64,000 bases of DNA, from positions 34,997,380 through 35,061,379 of the forward strand of contig NC_092646.1 in the NCBI RefSeq assembly GCF_039555335.1, written 5' to 3'. The notes below the pieces were generated by a model. It saw nothing but the letters and a program-made list of their open reading frames with translations, had not been told where the DNA came from and did not search any database. This DNA is from Amphiura filiformis. Lineage: Eukaryota; Echinodermata; Ophiuroidea; Amphilepidida; Amphiuridae. Positions 47,135 to 58,702 of this stretch are shown one piece after another. The stretch's first letter is position 1; each line of letters starts with the position of its first letter. The position numbers and the translations under genes are program-made.

Positions 47135-50100
47135 CAATCAATCAATCAATCAATTAATCAATCAATCAATCAATCTTACCGCAACATTAAAGAAACAGGA
47201 GACATCAGCCCACCAAGCATCCAGAAATCCAATGTTGACATCACTCAGGTCTTCCGGGTCAATATTATTCGGGTTACCTGAAGCAGTAAACAGTAAGGGC
47301 ACAGGAGGAGGGGAAATCTCATCTGTGAACCCCACTGATCGTGCTCTAATTGATGAATGTGAAAAGGCTGCGTAATAGAAATCATGTTAATAATGATAAT
47401 ATTGATGGTGGTGATCATGGATATGATAATAATACTGATGCTGGTAATGATGATGACATTTGCTTTTTTTACCTAGCTTAAAATTGGCTGGAATGTGCTT
47501 TAATTGCACCGTTTTTGCACTGAAAAACAATCCTCAAACCTTTTTTTCTTTGAGGTGCAAAACGTTTCTCTTGTTCTAAGTCACAATCGGCAGAAAATTC
47601 GTTACACATTTTGCCCCCCACCTTTTCTGGTATCATTAACTCCTTAGGTTAATGGAGATTGAAGTGGTATCAAACATTCCAATCTATCATTCTCAGGGGG
47701 CATGGGAGTTTGGGTCCGGCGGAATTTGTTTTCACAGTCTTCAGGCGACTAATTTTAATGTATACCTTTATACAGAGTTGGGTGGGGTAATTTTTTTCAC
47801 CCATCAGTGAGGCAATTTTTTTTGGCATCTGACTTATGGGCGAAGTTTTTTTTCAAACTCCCATCCTTCCGCCTGGTAATCAAATGGCGCGCCCCTTAAT
47901 AAGAACGTTGTGCGTTCCATATTCATTTGGAGTAACCTTTAACCTTGATAACAGGGTACATGGCGTACGGGATGGTCATAACATAGCAGCAGAAACGAAC
48001 TCAGTCACGATCGACGGAATGACACCAAACTGCGATTTTCTTTTCTCATTTTTTCTGCTGAAAATTACCAGGGGACAAATTTGATAATAAAAACTAATAT
48101 TTTGTTGATGAAATACAAATGTAGTTTATGGAAATATTACCACGTGGTTTTTTCTAACCTTTTCTCAACACTCCAATGTAATAGGGAATCTGTTTTATTT
48201 ATAATACGTACACATGCAGGCATCAACCCACTTTCCCATTAATGCTCTTTGTGGTAAGTTATTGTCCCAACAATCCAGTAAGGCGCCTTGCAAGATTGAG
48301 CAATTCTTCCCTGCAATCCTGCATACTGAAAGTAAATACATTAATATAATAAGACATCGATAAAAAGACTTTTTCGCGTCTGACGTCATCTGTCTCGAGC
48401 ACGGTTTGTTTACAAATGACTTGCTGAACGCGAAGGCACCATGTCAACAATGGCTAGTTGCTTTTTGCCTTGTAAAAGTACGTAATTTTTCGCCATTTTC
48501 TGCTATTCCTTTTCTCCGATCGGCACCAGATAAATCGGCCTTCCTTTTTACGTGCTATTAACCAAACAAGAATCGTAGGGAATTTGATTGACAGTGACGT
48601 CAGACGCAATAAAGTCTTTTTATCTCTGTCTCTCATTATAATTTCAAGGTGGCTCGTTTAAAATGAAATGAAATGAAAGTCTTTGAATTCAATAGTCTTT
48701 CAATGGCTTCCTCAGTTTGGTTATAAATAAGAACATGTAATGTATTTCGCAGTGGCCTAGAGAACAAGTACATGCTGTCTCAAAACAAACAAACAAAAAA
48801 CTAAAAAAAAAAAAAAAAAAAGTTTGATTGCTTACCTTCATTGACGACATCCACATTATATCCTGCCAACTGATTTGTTTCTGGGTCTCTACAAAATAAT
48901 ATTATATTCATTAAAGTTGTGGTCAAATGTCTACAGACGAAAGTTATGCTAGGGATGGCTGATATATGGTGGAGTAATTGAAATTAAGTGTCATAACCAT
49001 GGAGGTTGAATAAACATGGAGACATGATAGATTACGTAATCCATTTCTTCTTTAATACAGATTTCATTTGCCGACATTATTTCGAACAAAAGGGTTTCGC
49101 CATTAAATTGATAACTGACCCGACAGCATATTAACGCTTTACACAGCTGCCGAGATTCAAGTGAACACAACAAAGCCATGTGTAAGTGCACTTCTTGAGA
49201 AAGTGGTACCATTGTTATTACACACCTATTATGTATAGAATTATCTAATTTGTACAATTATAGGTGTCGATCTCACGACTTCATGAATACTGATTGGCAA
49301 CATTTTTGTCAGCACTCCAATCGACCAATCGGGCACAATAGATGAATAAATGCTTCAGTCGGTTGGTCATAACATGCCAGGCCAAAATATTTGCTTTCCA
49401 AGGAGCATCCAGGGGCACTTCAATACGAAATGGATAGGTGTAGGGCTAATACTTTCACTGTAAGGGTCATTCAGTGAGAGCGACATATCAAATATGGGAT
49501 TATGTCATTGGATGAGAGCAAGATTTTTTTTTATTCTATGAGAGAAAACGTACAAAATACATATAAGGTCATTGAGTGACAGACGGAATGTTTGGACCTA
49601 AAGGGGCGTTTGGTGATGACACGAACTTTTAAAATAAATGAGTACCAAAACAGTCACAAAGACGCCTCAAATATTAAATTTCTGGTTCTAAACATGATAA
49701 ATGGTTTCTAATGGCTTTGTTATTTCACAATAATTAACGAAATCAGTGTTACATGAAAGTTGCTGGCTGATCAAATTGAAAAATAACGGCCTTTGGTGAC
49801 AAATCAAACCACCATTGGTATATGCTGTAAATCCATGATTTTCATTTCGCTCTTATAAAATTGTTTCAAGAGCTATTGATTTTACCTCTTAGTTTTATCG
49901 GTGAAAATCGCATGTTCATAGAATATGTAGTCGAAAATCAAGTTTGGCAAATTTGCACGGTACGGGCGCGCTCACATTTTGGTTTCACTGAATAGAAGAG
50001 ACTCATGGCCATACATTGGTACCAAATATAACGGTATATCTATATATTTATAATTGTTTTTTTTTGGGGGGTGCAACAACCTCCCTTTGAAGTCCGTGTT

Positions 50101-50406
50101 ACAAAATATGACTCAGTAGTTCAAGGGTTAATCACGTAAATGACAGAGTGGTATTATTCTATAATGAAAGACAGAGATAAAAAAGACTAGTTCGCGTCTG
50201 ACGTCAGAACATTAGCGCGACGTGATTGGTTGCCGATCTGCGCAGTACGGCATTTTCTGTCTAGTTGTCAGAATTCTAGAAGCGAATTAGTCTTTTTAGT
50301 TGAAATGTTACTTACGCATAAATCTGTTTAATAGGAGACGAGAAGATTTGATTGAATGTCCAGATTCGTGGATCATAGTGTAAGTAGGGGCGACCAACTT
50401 CTTCTC
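41362..50406 (-). CDS. Gene C: HisJ/LAO-type solute-binding protein, 5' exons not found
   Basis: Exons 2-8 (50406-50316, 48888-48836, 48325-48212, 47367-47180, 46577-46491, 45918-45825, 43897-43772) keep an open frame with the same sizes and phases as gene B, apart from one extra codon in exon 2. Motifs: LAGYNVDVVNE, CRIAGKNCSILQG, FSHSSIRARSVGFTDE, DAGLATIRRALARGQIDAIF and TRKDSLLESWWNPAFE. The position equal to HisJ Ser72 is Ser here but Ala in gene B. No first exon is recognised between 50406 and 54800; comparison with gene B suggests it lies beyond the right edge. The last-exon homologue at 41390-41362 lacks its AG acceptor. Seven exons under protein-level constraint argue for a working gene, but the ends are unproven. 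Confidence 0.75.
41477..41757. mobile_element. Palindromic element in gene C unit
   Basis: Same position and arms as 18296-18597, including AGTTCTAACGAATGTTTGAT and the facing ATCGAACATTCGTTAGAACT. Confidence 0.65.
43772..43897 (-). CDS. Gene C exon 8
   Basis: 126 bp, TTGCAG|GA to CATG|GTAAGT. It encodes ESIMTRKDSLLESWWNPAFE, then MLLDSPEYQEICDNLDD. Confidence 0.85.
43898..45824. other. Gene C intron 7, no gene recognised
   Basis: Longer than the equivalent gene B intron (21188-21588), so most of it is inserted DNA. It has no inverted ends that I could pair and no coding similarity. Confidence 0.5.
45825..45918 (-). CDS. Gene C exon 7
   Basis: 94 bp, TTTCAG|ATC to GGCG|GTATGT. It encodes IDAIFMSNDLEGVAIENG and a tail with YESCLLG. 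Confidence 0.85.
46491..46577 (-). CDS. Gene C exon 6
   Basis: 87 bp, phase 0 to 0. It encodes EFQLPEDQALVYTEDAG and LATIRRALARGQ. This exon is less similar to its gene B counterpart than exons 3-5 are. Confidence 0.85.
46836..47175 (+). repeat. (AATC)n microsatellite at gene C exon 5 donor
   Basis: An AATC array of about 340 bases with a few interruptions (ATTATTCATTC, AACCGACC). It runs directly into the splice donor of exon 5, the same arrangement as in gene B. Confidence 0.95.
47180..47367 (-). CDS. Gene C exon 5
   Basis: 188 bp, ACGCAG|CC to GCG|GTAAGATTG. It encodes FSHSSIRARSVGFTDEISPP, then VPLLFTASGNPNNIDPEDL and FLDAWWADVSCFF. Its donor runs straight into a GATT microsatellite, as in gene B. 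Confidence 0.9.
48212..48325 (-). CDS. Gene C exon 4
   Basis: 114 bp, TTTCAG|TA to ATG T|GTACGT. It encodes CRIAGKNCSILQGALLDCW and NNLPQRALMGKWVDACM. All four Cys are in the same positions as in gene B. Confidence 0.9.
48357..48632. mobile_element. MITE with AAAAAGACT..TTCGCGTCTGACGTCA ends
   Basis: ATAAAAAGACTTTTTCGCGT at the left and GACGCAATAAAGTCTTTTTAT at the right, with GACGTCA on both sides. In gene C intron 3. A shorter relative lies at 50172-50305. Confidence 0.65.
48836..48888 (-). CDS. Gene C exon 3
   Basis: 53 bp, TTGTAG|A to GAAG|GTAAGC. It encodes DPETNQLAGYNVDVVNE. A poly-A run (18 or so bases on the plus strand) sits just inside the following intron. Confidence 0.9.
50316..50406 (-). 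CDS. Gene C exon 2
   Basis: 91 bp, TTATAG|G to TATGC|GTAAGT, phase 1 to 2. It encodes EEVGRPYLHYDPRIWTF and SSPIKQIY. It has one codon more than genes A and B. Confidence 0.85.
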
Positions 50407-51337
50407 CTATAAGAAACGAACAAAGGACAAGTGTCATATTAATATATTTAATTGGACTAAATATGTCTAAATGGACTATTTCCAGTAGAAATCAATACAC
50501 CCCCTATGGTGTAGATTTCAAATGGGCTTACCTGAATTAGTAATTCCATTTGAAGTATACAAGGATGGTTAGGCTTTTTGTTTTGGCCACACACATGGTC
50601 AAAAACTAACACTTTCATTGAAATCGGGACACTTTTAGCTTTTGATTACTGTGTGGCCAATAAAACCGACCACTCCCCAATGTTGACGTTTCTGCTTATA
50701 CATCAAGAATGGTAAGTCGCAGATAGGTCAAACTATACTTTTTCTGAATCGTTATGACCAGAAGAATGCTTTGGCAAATATCTGAGCAATTTTGAAATTT
50801 CAACACGGTTGTATAAAATTTGATTCCTGTTACATAGCTTATATTTTTCTAGGCACGTTTTTTGATCTAGTATATTTCCGGGGTGCACGCTAGGCCCTCC
50901 TTCCAACTAAACTATAGTGCGTAAGGATCGACATCTTAGGCCATTAAATTACCAAATTTGAATTTAACTACAAAATATTTGTGTGGATGCGCAGTTTTTT
51001 TTTTTCAAAAGCTCATTCATTAACTTCATTTATATCTAAGATAGTTATGGAAATTGCTGATATACGCTGAAATGTAGAGGTATGCCTGCTATTTAGCCAG
51101 GCATTAACAGACATTTTCTAGAACGAGCAGTGTATCTATCGCCTGATAGAATACGAGGTCATCATTATTTTAAGTGGAACAACAAAGGAGGCGGAACGCC
51201 CGATTTGTTTGACGCAAAAATGAAGGTATCTCATCGTGTTCTGCATGTATTATTACGGCGATAATAGACACACGGTGTCAAAACAACTTTATTTTCATTC
51301 TTTAACAGGTCAACCTTAAAATCTCCTTTGTAAAGTA

Positions 51338-52411
51338 CAGGGTGTCCCAAAAGTAACTTAACATTGTGAATTGGCCATAACTTGCGTTGTATTAATAGTG
51401 TTGTTACAAAAATTGCACAGTATGTAGATAATTCTTTTAGAAATGTTATGATACCAAATATGCTTATGTGGTCATGACCATTTTGCATGAAATTAACGGA
51501 TATCTACCGTACCGTAAAACCCACTTTTATAAACGCAAAATAACTCGTCATTTGAGACGTGATAACACCATATAACGTGTTATCGATTTCAAATCTGTTT
51601 TGTTTAATTTTGTTATGTTTGTTTGTTTGTTTGTTTTCAATGCGTAATCTTCATTTCCTGTTTTATCTGGATTTTATATGGAAACTGCTCAAGATCTTTT
51701 CTGAGGATTTTGTACGCGGTACGTTGTTCTCCATTCAAAGTCGACGTACTGATCGTCTTGGGCTCTTCGCCACCACTCTTCGTATGACATCGATGTTTGT
51801 AGCCGATCTTCCTGTTCTTCCACGTCCTGCCCGAAGTAGATCATGAACAGATCCAGTTGATAGGAATTCCTGCACTAGTTGCTGAATTGTATTTCGGCTG
51901 GGTGCATACTTTACATTAAAATGTTCCCTAAACTTTGCTTGAGTGAGTTTTTCCGACTTTGTCTCCGCAAAGAATCTGAATCCTTTGATCTATAGGAAAT
52001 TCATCTTCACTTCAACTGTTTTAAAGTAAAGTTTAATATTGCCAATATATCCTAATTATAATCTAAAACAGCAGTCATGCTTACGCTAGGCCACGTAATC
52101 CATGAATGTTCATACCTAATTGTAGCGTGTGCAGTGAGTGAACCAACTCTATTGTTGAGATGAGGGAAGCACATCATTCATGTGCTTGAACAAAGAACAT
52201 AATTTTTTTATGAGCTTGCTTTTGTGGGTTTGATACACACATATGTACAGTCGCACAGTAAGGTCAAGGGGTCATCAATAATGCTGTTTTTGGTATCAGA
52301 ATAATTCTAAAAGATCAATCTATGTGAATATGTTCTCCATTTTGGTATGAAGTAGGAAATATTTGAGATATGGCAAATTCACAATGTTAAGTTACTTTTG
52401 GGACACGCTGT
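51338..52411 (-). mobile_element. Non-autonomous mariner-like element
   Basis: Ends CAGGGTGTCCCAAAAGTAAC and (other strand) CAGCGTGTCCCAAAAGTAAC match for about 35 bases and are flanked by TA. The minus strand around 51990-51730 has a remnant with KLTQAKFREHFNVKYAPSRN and VRRVVAKSPRRSVRRL-like sequence, resembling the N-terminal helix-turn-helix part of mariner/Tc-type transposases. No DDE domain remains. The equivalent place in the gene B unit (about 30.7 kb) lacks it. Confidence 0.7.
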
Positions 52412-53262
52412 ATATTAAAAATAACAGGGAAACCGAGTATTACATTGCTAAAAAAAAGGGTAAACTTTCTGCTCATTATAAAAAGTGGAGATTTGACCTT
52501 TAATTTTGTTTTTGTGTATGTACTGCGCTGTGTTGAAGACAGTGTTAAATTACATGTATTTGGTAAAGTAGACTTTAATAATGATGTCACTTTTTTATAT
52601 TGATGCTGCTTGTGATTTTTCTTGTGTGTTTTGTATTGATTCTTGTGATTTTGAAAATATATAATGAAAATAAAAGCACAGGGCACTTTGTGTCTTGTGG
52701 AAAGATTAAAAAAAAATATCCTTTGAATATAATTCACGTGCACATTCGTTTTTGATCAAGTTCAGTGGGTTTTATACAAGTCGCCCCCTCCCCCGCATGA
52801 AATTGTGAATCCATTAAATCGGCGTAATTTGAATGGACTCGAAACAAGAAATGTCTTTGAAAATGACAACGTGATATAATTAATATAACAAAACGTTTCA
52901 CATAAAAAAGGTTAATGTCGGGTTATATAAGGGGTATAAAAACGTTTTGAAATTCAGAAAACGTTTTACTTGTATTCTTACATAAGTGTTCTTTTAGAAT
53001 TACATTGCATTTTGACAAAATATTGTTGCAATGATTTTTGTCCATATTATCAAACATTTTAATTTGTTTTCATGACCTTTGTTTTACTCAATATTGAATA
53101 TTTTAGCAAACTGAATGCAAAATATTTTTACATAGTGTTATTTTAAAATAACATCTTATTTTGACAAAATATTGTTGTAATAATTCATATTATCAAACGA
53201 CCTTTGTATAACTCGATATTTTAAATGTTCTGAAAAGTTTTAACCAAAACGTTTGTAACATT

Positions 53263-53508
53263 TATGATGCGATCAAGCAAAATCAGTCGGAACTCGGAAA
53301 TGTTAAATTTTCGGTTTCTTATAGGATAGTAAAAAGTATTTACAAATCTGGATTTTAACACCATGAAATTGAACAACCCAGTTCCAAAGATATAAGTAAT
53401 TAAAGTTTTCCCAAAACAACTGGAAATAAAAGGAAATACTACTTTGTATGCCTAAATCTCAAAATCAATATTTCCGAGTTCCGAGTGATTTTGCTTGATC
53501 GCATCACA
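53263..53508. mobile_element. MITE with TGATGCGATCAAGCAAAATC ends
   Basis: The inverted ends share TGATGCGATCAAGCAAAATCA and then CGGAACTCGGAAAT, about 37 bases with one or two mismatches. Confidence 0.75.
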
Positions 53509-53699
53509 TTTTAGAAACATATTTGTGTGAGCTGGGAGATACAAACTTTCTTCATAGTTCCCCATCCTGATGATTATATATTTACAACTGAACATGCTGT
53601 CAAGGCAGGGTGCAATGAGCGCAGAACTCCGACACACATGTAATAACGGGAATAACGTTACTATAGTGAATATGTGTCTCGGTATCTGTCAGTCAGTAT

Positions 53700-53850
53700 C
53701 CCCCCTTCTCTATCCCTCTTAAATGCTCGGAAGCAATATACCATGGGGTGTTAAATGAAGCAGTCACACAAAAAGCAACTCAAACGTAATCTTACTGAAC
53801 AAAATAATTTGACATGTTGATCCCCGAATGCTATGATATGTAATAGACTA
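53700..53850 (+). repeat. Third copy of the unit's left edge
   Basis: ATGAAGCAGTCACACAAAAA and TTGATCCCCGAATGCT match 15325-15410 and 39935-40010 in the same orientation. It marks the start of a further, rearranged unit that holds gene D. Confidence 0.6.
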
Positions 53851-54035
53851 TTCCAGTTGAAATCCACTACACCCCGTATGCCGACTTTACCTTAATCTTC
53901 CGAACAGGGAGTGTGAATTTCATGTGGGTTACACGAATGTGTGACTCCAGTTTAAATCTACATCCCGTGTGGGAGATTAAGGTCATGTCTTCAATAGGGG
54001 TAGCGGGGGTGTCTGGATTTCAAGTGGAATAGCCG
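53848..54035. mobile_element. GATTTCAACTGGAATAG-type MITE
   Basis: The left end CTATTCCAGTTGAAATCCAC is the inverse of the right end GGATTTCAAGTGGAATAG. Confidence 0.6.
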
Positions 54036-54384
54036 TACTTGCAAGTGTGTTCTGAATTTAATGAAAAGTTAATTGAAATATGGAAATGATAGGACACACT
54101 CTGCCGATTATTTAGCCTTTAAGAGTATGAACGTCAATCTATATGCAGTTTTGTTATAAATATATACATTGAAGGGTATTGAAACTTGATTTTATTTTAT
54201 ACTCATGATAATTCACGGATAAAATGAAATTAATATTCTCTCAGACAATCAAACTATATTGATGAATTGATTTTCTGGATGTTGTGGCAAAAATCTGAAA
54301 TTAAAATTGTATATAGAGCCTTCTTTACTACCTTCTCACATTTGAAACAGTGGCAATAGACGTTACGTTAGACTTAGTAATTAT

Positions 54385-54497
<113 letters not shown>

Positions 54498-54812
54498 CAT
54501 TCCTTTATTAATAAGCAATTCTTCGGCATCAATATCTGAAACTAGAACTGAGGATTATCGTCTTACATAGGATGTTAATAAAGTCCCTATAAGTTGAACA
54601 TGTTCAGTTCCAGTTACGAGTAAATAGCCTTTTCTTAGCAATGAGCGGTCAGTGACACTCTCTTACAAGTCTTAAATCGAGATGGTTTATGCGTGTATCG
54701 TGAGTCCTAACACTGCTTTACACATGTACTGGACGGATACGCAATAAAATTTACACTTGTTCGGAATTGTACATCATAATATTTTACAGTGGCCAATTTT
54801 TGCAATTTTGAA

Positions 54813-55065
54813 ATGGGGGAAGGAAGAGCTCGTAATGGCGAGAAGAATACTAGCAGTAGTGTATTTGTTCTCCTGTGCTTCCTGGCTCTAATTGTTGGGA
54901 TTGTAGCTGCGGCTGGATTAGTAATGGCGATATTGAATTATACCAGAGAGGATGACACACCTATAAATATATCACTTGATGGTTCATACTCCGGAGTGGA
55001 TTATCGTGTGCAAGTAGGCGGATCAGGTAGAAGAACAGGTGTGACAAAAGGAACGTCTTATCAAG
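54813..55065 (+). CDS. Gene D exon 1, membrane anchor
   Basis: 84 codons from ATG 54813 (MGEGRARNGEKN), with one hydrophobic span around residues 17-39 (LALIVGIVAAAGLVMAILNY), then a polar and Gly-rich stalk (VQVGGSGRRTG). It is very similar to the 13306-13048 exon in its first half, while the stalks differ. The short basic N-terminus suggests an N-in, C-out topology. The open frame extends eight codons upstream without an ATG. Confidence 0.65.
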
Positions 55066-58000
55066 GTAAGCTTGCAAGACATATTGTTTTCTTTTAAATT
55101 TTAGAGCAACAATAGCTATAGGACAACATGGAGGACAACTCCTTGGTAACGGGAAGGTTGAAATGGCGATGCAAAGACATATTCTCTAAATATGTATATA
55201 CTACTCTTACCAAACAAGCCCCGTAAAAAAGATATAAAAAGTAAAGTGGATAAGAAACAAGAAGAAGACAAACACATAGACAAAGAATGAACAACTTGAT
55301 GTAAATACCCGTAAAAGGAGCAGAGGAGGCGAAGGAGGAGGAGAAGAAGGTAAAAGAGGAGGAAGAAGAGGTCAAGAGGAGGAAGTGGAAAGACGAGATA
55401 AAGAAGAGCAGATGAGTATCCTAGGTAAATCTCTTTGAATAACATGAAGTACCACAATCATTATTTCAAGTGCCCTACAAATTAATTATACATGTACAAC
55501 ACAATGCTACTTTTCAGGTCACTCGCTTGATTGTATATAAAATTATAATAAGCAGGGCAAACTTGACAAAAAATAGTAAATTTACTCTATTGTGATTGCT
55601 GTTTTGCATGACTTTATACGCGTATACTTTCTCAATTCTCACGTTATTTTCCTTAGCCACCGGTTGTTGGCTTTTAATTTCAATGCGTTTATGAACGCAT
55701 TCAATGGTTACAAATTGGGCCTTTCAAATGTTTATGTAAGGCCCATTCTCAAGACGCTGGTCGAGGAATGTCTTTTCCCTTAATGTTATATGTACAGGTA
55801 TTTTAAGACCATTGTTCTCCATCCCACGTTTGGCTTGTTTAGACCTATATAAACCCTCTCAGAAAAAAGTTGCACACATCTACCATTCAGCTGCTTGACG
55901 ATATGAACAGAAGTAGAAGTACTTTGGAAATCAAGACTCATAAAATATAAGGTTTAAGATATCATGAGATAAGCAGATAGGTTTAATCGTTTTAGTAGTT
56001 TTGAATACATATAAAGTTATGAAATATTGTTCCTGTTAAAATGCTGTGTGAACCATTTTCGACATTATTCGCAAAAGGTTAGAAAAGGTTGCCAGAAAAC
56101 GTTAAATGTTGTGTTATATAGGATATATAAAAGGTATATAAAACATAATGTTACTTTAAAAGTGTTAACAAAATATTTGGCAAAAAATGTTTGCAAAAGT
56201 TATTTTACAATAACATTTTGAAAGCTTTTAAAAATATTTTATAGTGTGCTTTCATACAAAACGTTTTAAAACATTTTCATTGCCTACCCAGCAAACACAA
56301 AAACGTTTTAAAAACGTTTTAAATAAGTTATATTTTGGCTTTTGGTTTAGGTAAAACGTTTTAATAACATTAAAATGTCGGGTTATATAAAGGTCATGAT
56401 AACGTTTTAAATCGTTTTGTATGAAAACACACTACAACAATATTTTTAAATGTTTTCAAAAAATGTTATTGTAAACTATTTTTGCAAACATTTTTGCCAA
56501 ATGTTGTGTCAATACTTAAATAACATTATGTTAAAATATTTGAACCCAGCAAACACAGAAATGTTCTTAAAATGTTTTTTTCAAAACCTTTTAATAACGT
56601 TTTTAAAACGTTATTGAAAATATTTTGGGCAAACATTTTTCGAAAAATATTTTTTCAACCCCAAAATAACATTCTGTTTAGAATGTTTTGTATCAAGTTT
56701 TCAGGAATGTTTTTGGAATGTTATTAAAACGTTTTTATACCCTTTACATAACCCGACATTTAAACGTTTTCTGTAAAACATTTTTATTTGCTGAGCAGTA
56801 GATTATCAAAAAATGTTTTTTAAGGATATGAAAACGTTTTATACTCTTAATATACCCTTTATATAACCCGACATTTAAACGTTTTCTGACAACCTTTTAT
56901 AACCATTTGCGAATGATGTTGAAAACATTTTGTGTTTGCTGGGTATATATAACCCGACATTTAATGTTATTAAAACATTTTTTACCAAGTCCAAAAATCC
57001 AAAATATAAGCTATTAAAAACGTTTTGTGTTTGCTGGGATCATTTGTAGCATTTCCCTGAAACTAAATGTTGGTGTTTTGATATATTATTATTATTTTTT
57101 ATTAAAGTGATGTTAAAATAATTCATAAAAGTGTATAGGTGATAAAATCTGTTTAACATAATCATGACACACAAAACACCCTCAACATAACCCTTGGCGT
57201 CTGTACTACATTATAATGACCAATATGGCATGTTCAGAAAATAGGTCTTGTTCAGTTCCACATTACAACCCAAATAATACAGGACTTTGCACTACCTCAG
57301 GTGCATAAACAATTGGCAAGAAACTAACTCCCCAAAATATGCGTGTTGAATGAAAGGTGCGCAAAGGAAAGAGGTTGAATGTTTGTTAAACTACGTTTCG
57401 AAATTCTCAGATGGCAAATTTATCGCCTTAGGCAACGGTAGGGTTTACTTAAGGAAGGGGTAATATATATAGTGTAATTACCCCTTATTTCTTTTGTCAT
57501 TTTTGTGTTGTTTGTAATATAAATCGGGTACAATTTACATCCTTGAATCTTTGAATGGACTTTTTGTGGGTACATTTCACAATATAGACTTTTAGAATTG
57601 GGTTAATATAACGACTGGAATTTAATATTCATTTTAGTTATAGCTCCCCAATTGCAGCTAGTATGACTATGGGATATAGCTGGTCTAAAGTTTCACGAAC
57701 ACCCCTCTACCTTCATGAAGACGCACCTCCATACATCCCACCCATACATACATCCCAACCATAGACATCATTTTTATAGGCCTAAATTATGCACTACACA
57801 CACCAACCCCACACTCACCCCATACACTACCCACACTCCTGCACCCTCCCAACATATAAACCTACTACATACACACACCCCCACCCAAGCATCCACCAGC
57901 CTCCACCTCCACATCACCATCACCAATACCCCTCAAAAATATACACATCTATCATGCACAAAAACAAACGCAAAAAAAGTTCGCACAAATACCACCTATT

Positions 58001-58500
58001 TGGACAATTGAATTCTACTTATATAACAAACAAGACAAACAGGTGTCGCAAGCTGTATGTTAAGGTCATCTAAATGTATTTTCCCTATATTTTTTATACA
58101 TTTCTATTTAGATAAGATTATTTTCATACACGAGCTAGGTTTAGATCCAAAGTGGGGAAAACACTTGCATGAAGGTGTCCTCAGCCATATGCAGACCAGT
58201 TAATTTCATTCCGTTTTAAATCGTCTTACAACTAATTAATCAGTTTCGCGGTTTGTTAATTCGCCAGGCATATCGAGTTTTACCGACTTTCATCTGATAA
58301 TTAGTCCGTCATATAAGGTGACATGACAGGATTCCAAAGTCAAAAGGTCGTGTTACATTTAAATTTCATATTATGCAAATCCTTTTCCTCGAAGTTACTT
58401 CACTTCAGAAATGAACAAAATTTAAATATACAGTATGTATCTCAAGGAAAGTAACAATATTTGAAATAATTAAAATTTGTTTCGACTATTAAAATCATAT

Positions 58501-58575
<75 letters not shown>

Positions 58576-58702
58576 TGTATTTATTTATTTATGTATTTAT
58601 TTTCCTTCTTGTTTATTTGTTATTGCAAATTACAGATTTGCACTATGACTCTCAAATTTGGACAATACGACTCAACGACGAAGGTAACAGACTCAACTAT
58701 TT
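54813..58702 (+). CDS. Gene D: plus-strand membrane-anchored solute-binding protein paralogue, two 5' exons
   Basis: Exon 1 (54813-55065) encodes the membrane anchor and ends in phase 1 (CAAG|GTAAGC). Exon 2 (58636-58702) enters in phase 1 and leaves in phase 2 (TATTT|GTAAGT), exactly the phases of exon 2 in genes A-C. It encodes LHYDSQIWTIRLNDEGNRLNY, close to LHYDPRIWNF at its start but diverged after IW. No exon 3 homologue is visible up to 64000. It may be a live type II membrane version of the binding protein or a broken fragment. Its orientation is opposite to genes A-C, and it lies where gene C intron 1 is expected. Confidence 0.5.
56285..57040. mobile_element. Nested CAGCAAACAC-type MITEs
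   Basis: CCCAGCAAACACAAAAACGT at the left and ACGTTTTGTGTTTGCTGGG at the right bracket at least two further copies of the same ends (near 56547 and 56940). AAACGTTTT occurs many times, as does GTCGGGTTATATAAAGG and its complement. In gene D intron 1. Confidence 0.7.
58498..58606 (+). repeat. (TTTA)n microsatellite
   Basis: About 27 TTTA units with a few TGTA variants. It ends 30 bases before the gene D exon 2 acceptor and forms its pyrimidine-rich tract. Confidence 0.95.
58636..58702 (+). CDS. Gene D exon 2, diverged binding-domain start
   Basis: 67 bp after AAATTACAG, ending TATTT|GTAAGT. The first eight codons (LHYDSQIW) match exon 2 of genes A-C; the rest does not, and the leading 6-7 residues of the other copies are missing. 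Phases are as expected. A TTTA microsatellite lies just before it in the intron. Confidence 0.5.

Larger units (their letters stand above)
39640..52960 (+). repeat. Duplicated unit, copy C
   Basis: The second copy of the unit, with gene C exons 9 to 2. It has its own insertions (mariner-like element 51338-52411, MITE 48357-48632) and lacks the SINE at 15940-16255 and the MITE at 20229-20672. Confidence 0.8.

Noticed and set aside
18149-50406. Bacterial contamination as the source of the binding-protein genes
   Set aside because: The coding parts are split by many GT-AG introns filled with animal-type repeats, and the intron positions are shared by the copies.
51559-51846. 95-codon plus-strand frame
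   Set aside because: It overlaps the reverse-strand remnant of the mariner-like element and shows no domain.
57715-58073. His/Thr/Pro-rich frames
   Set aside because: Low-complexity CA-rich DNA. No splice context and no similarity.
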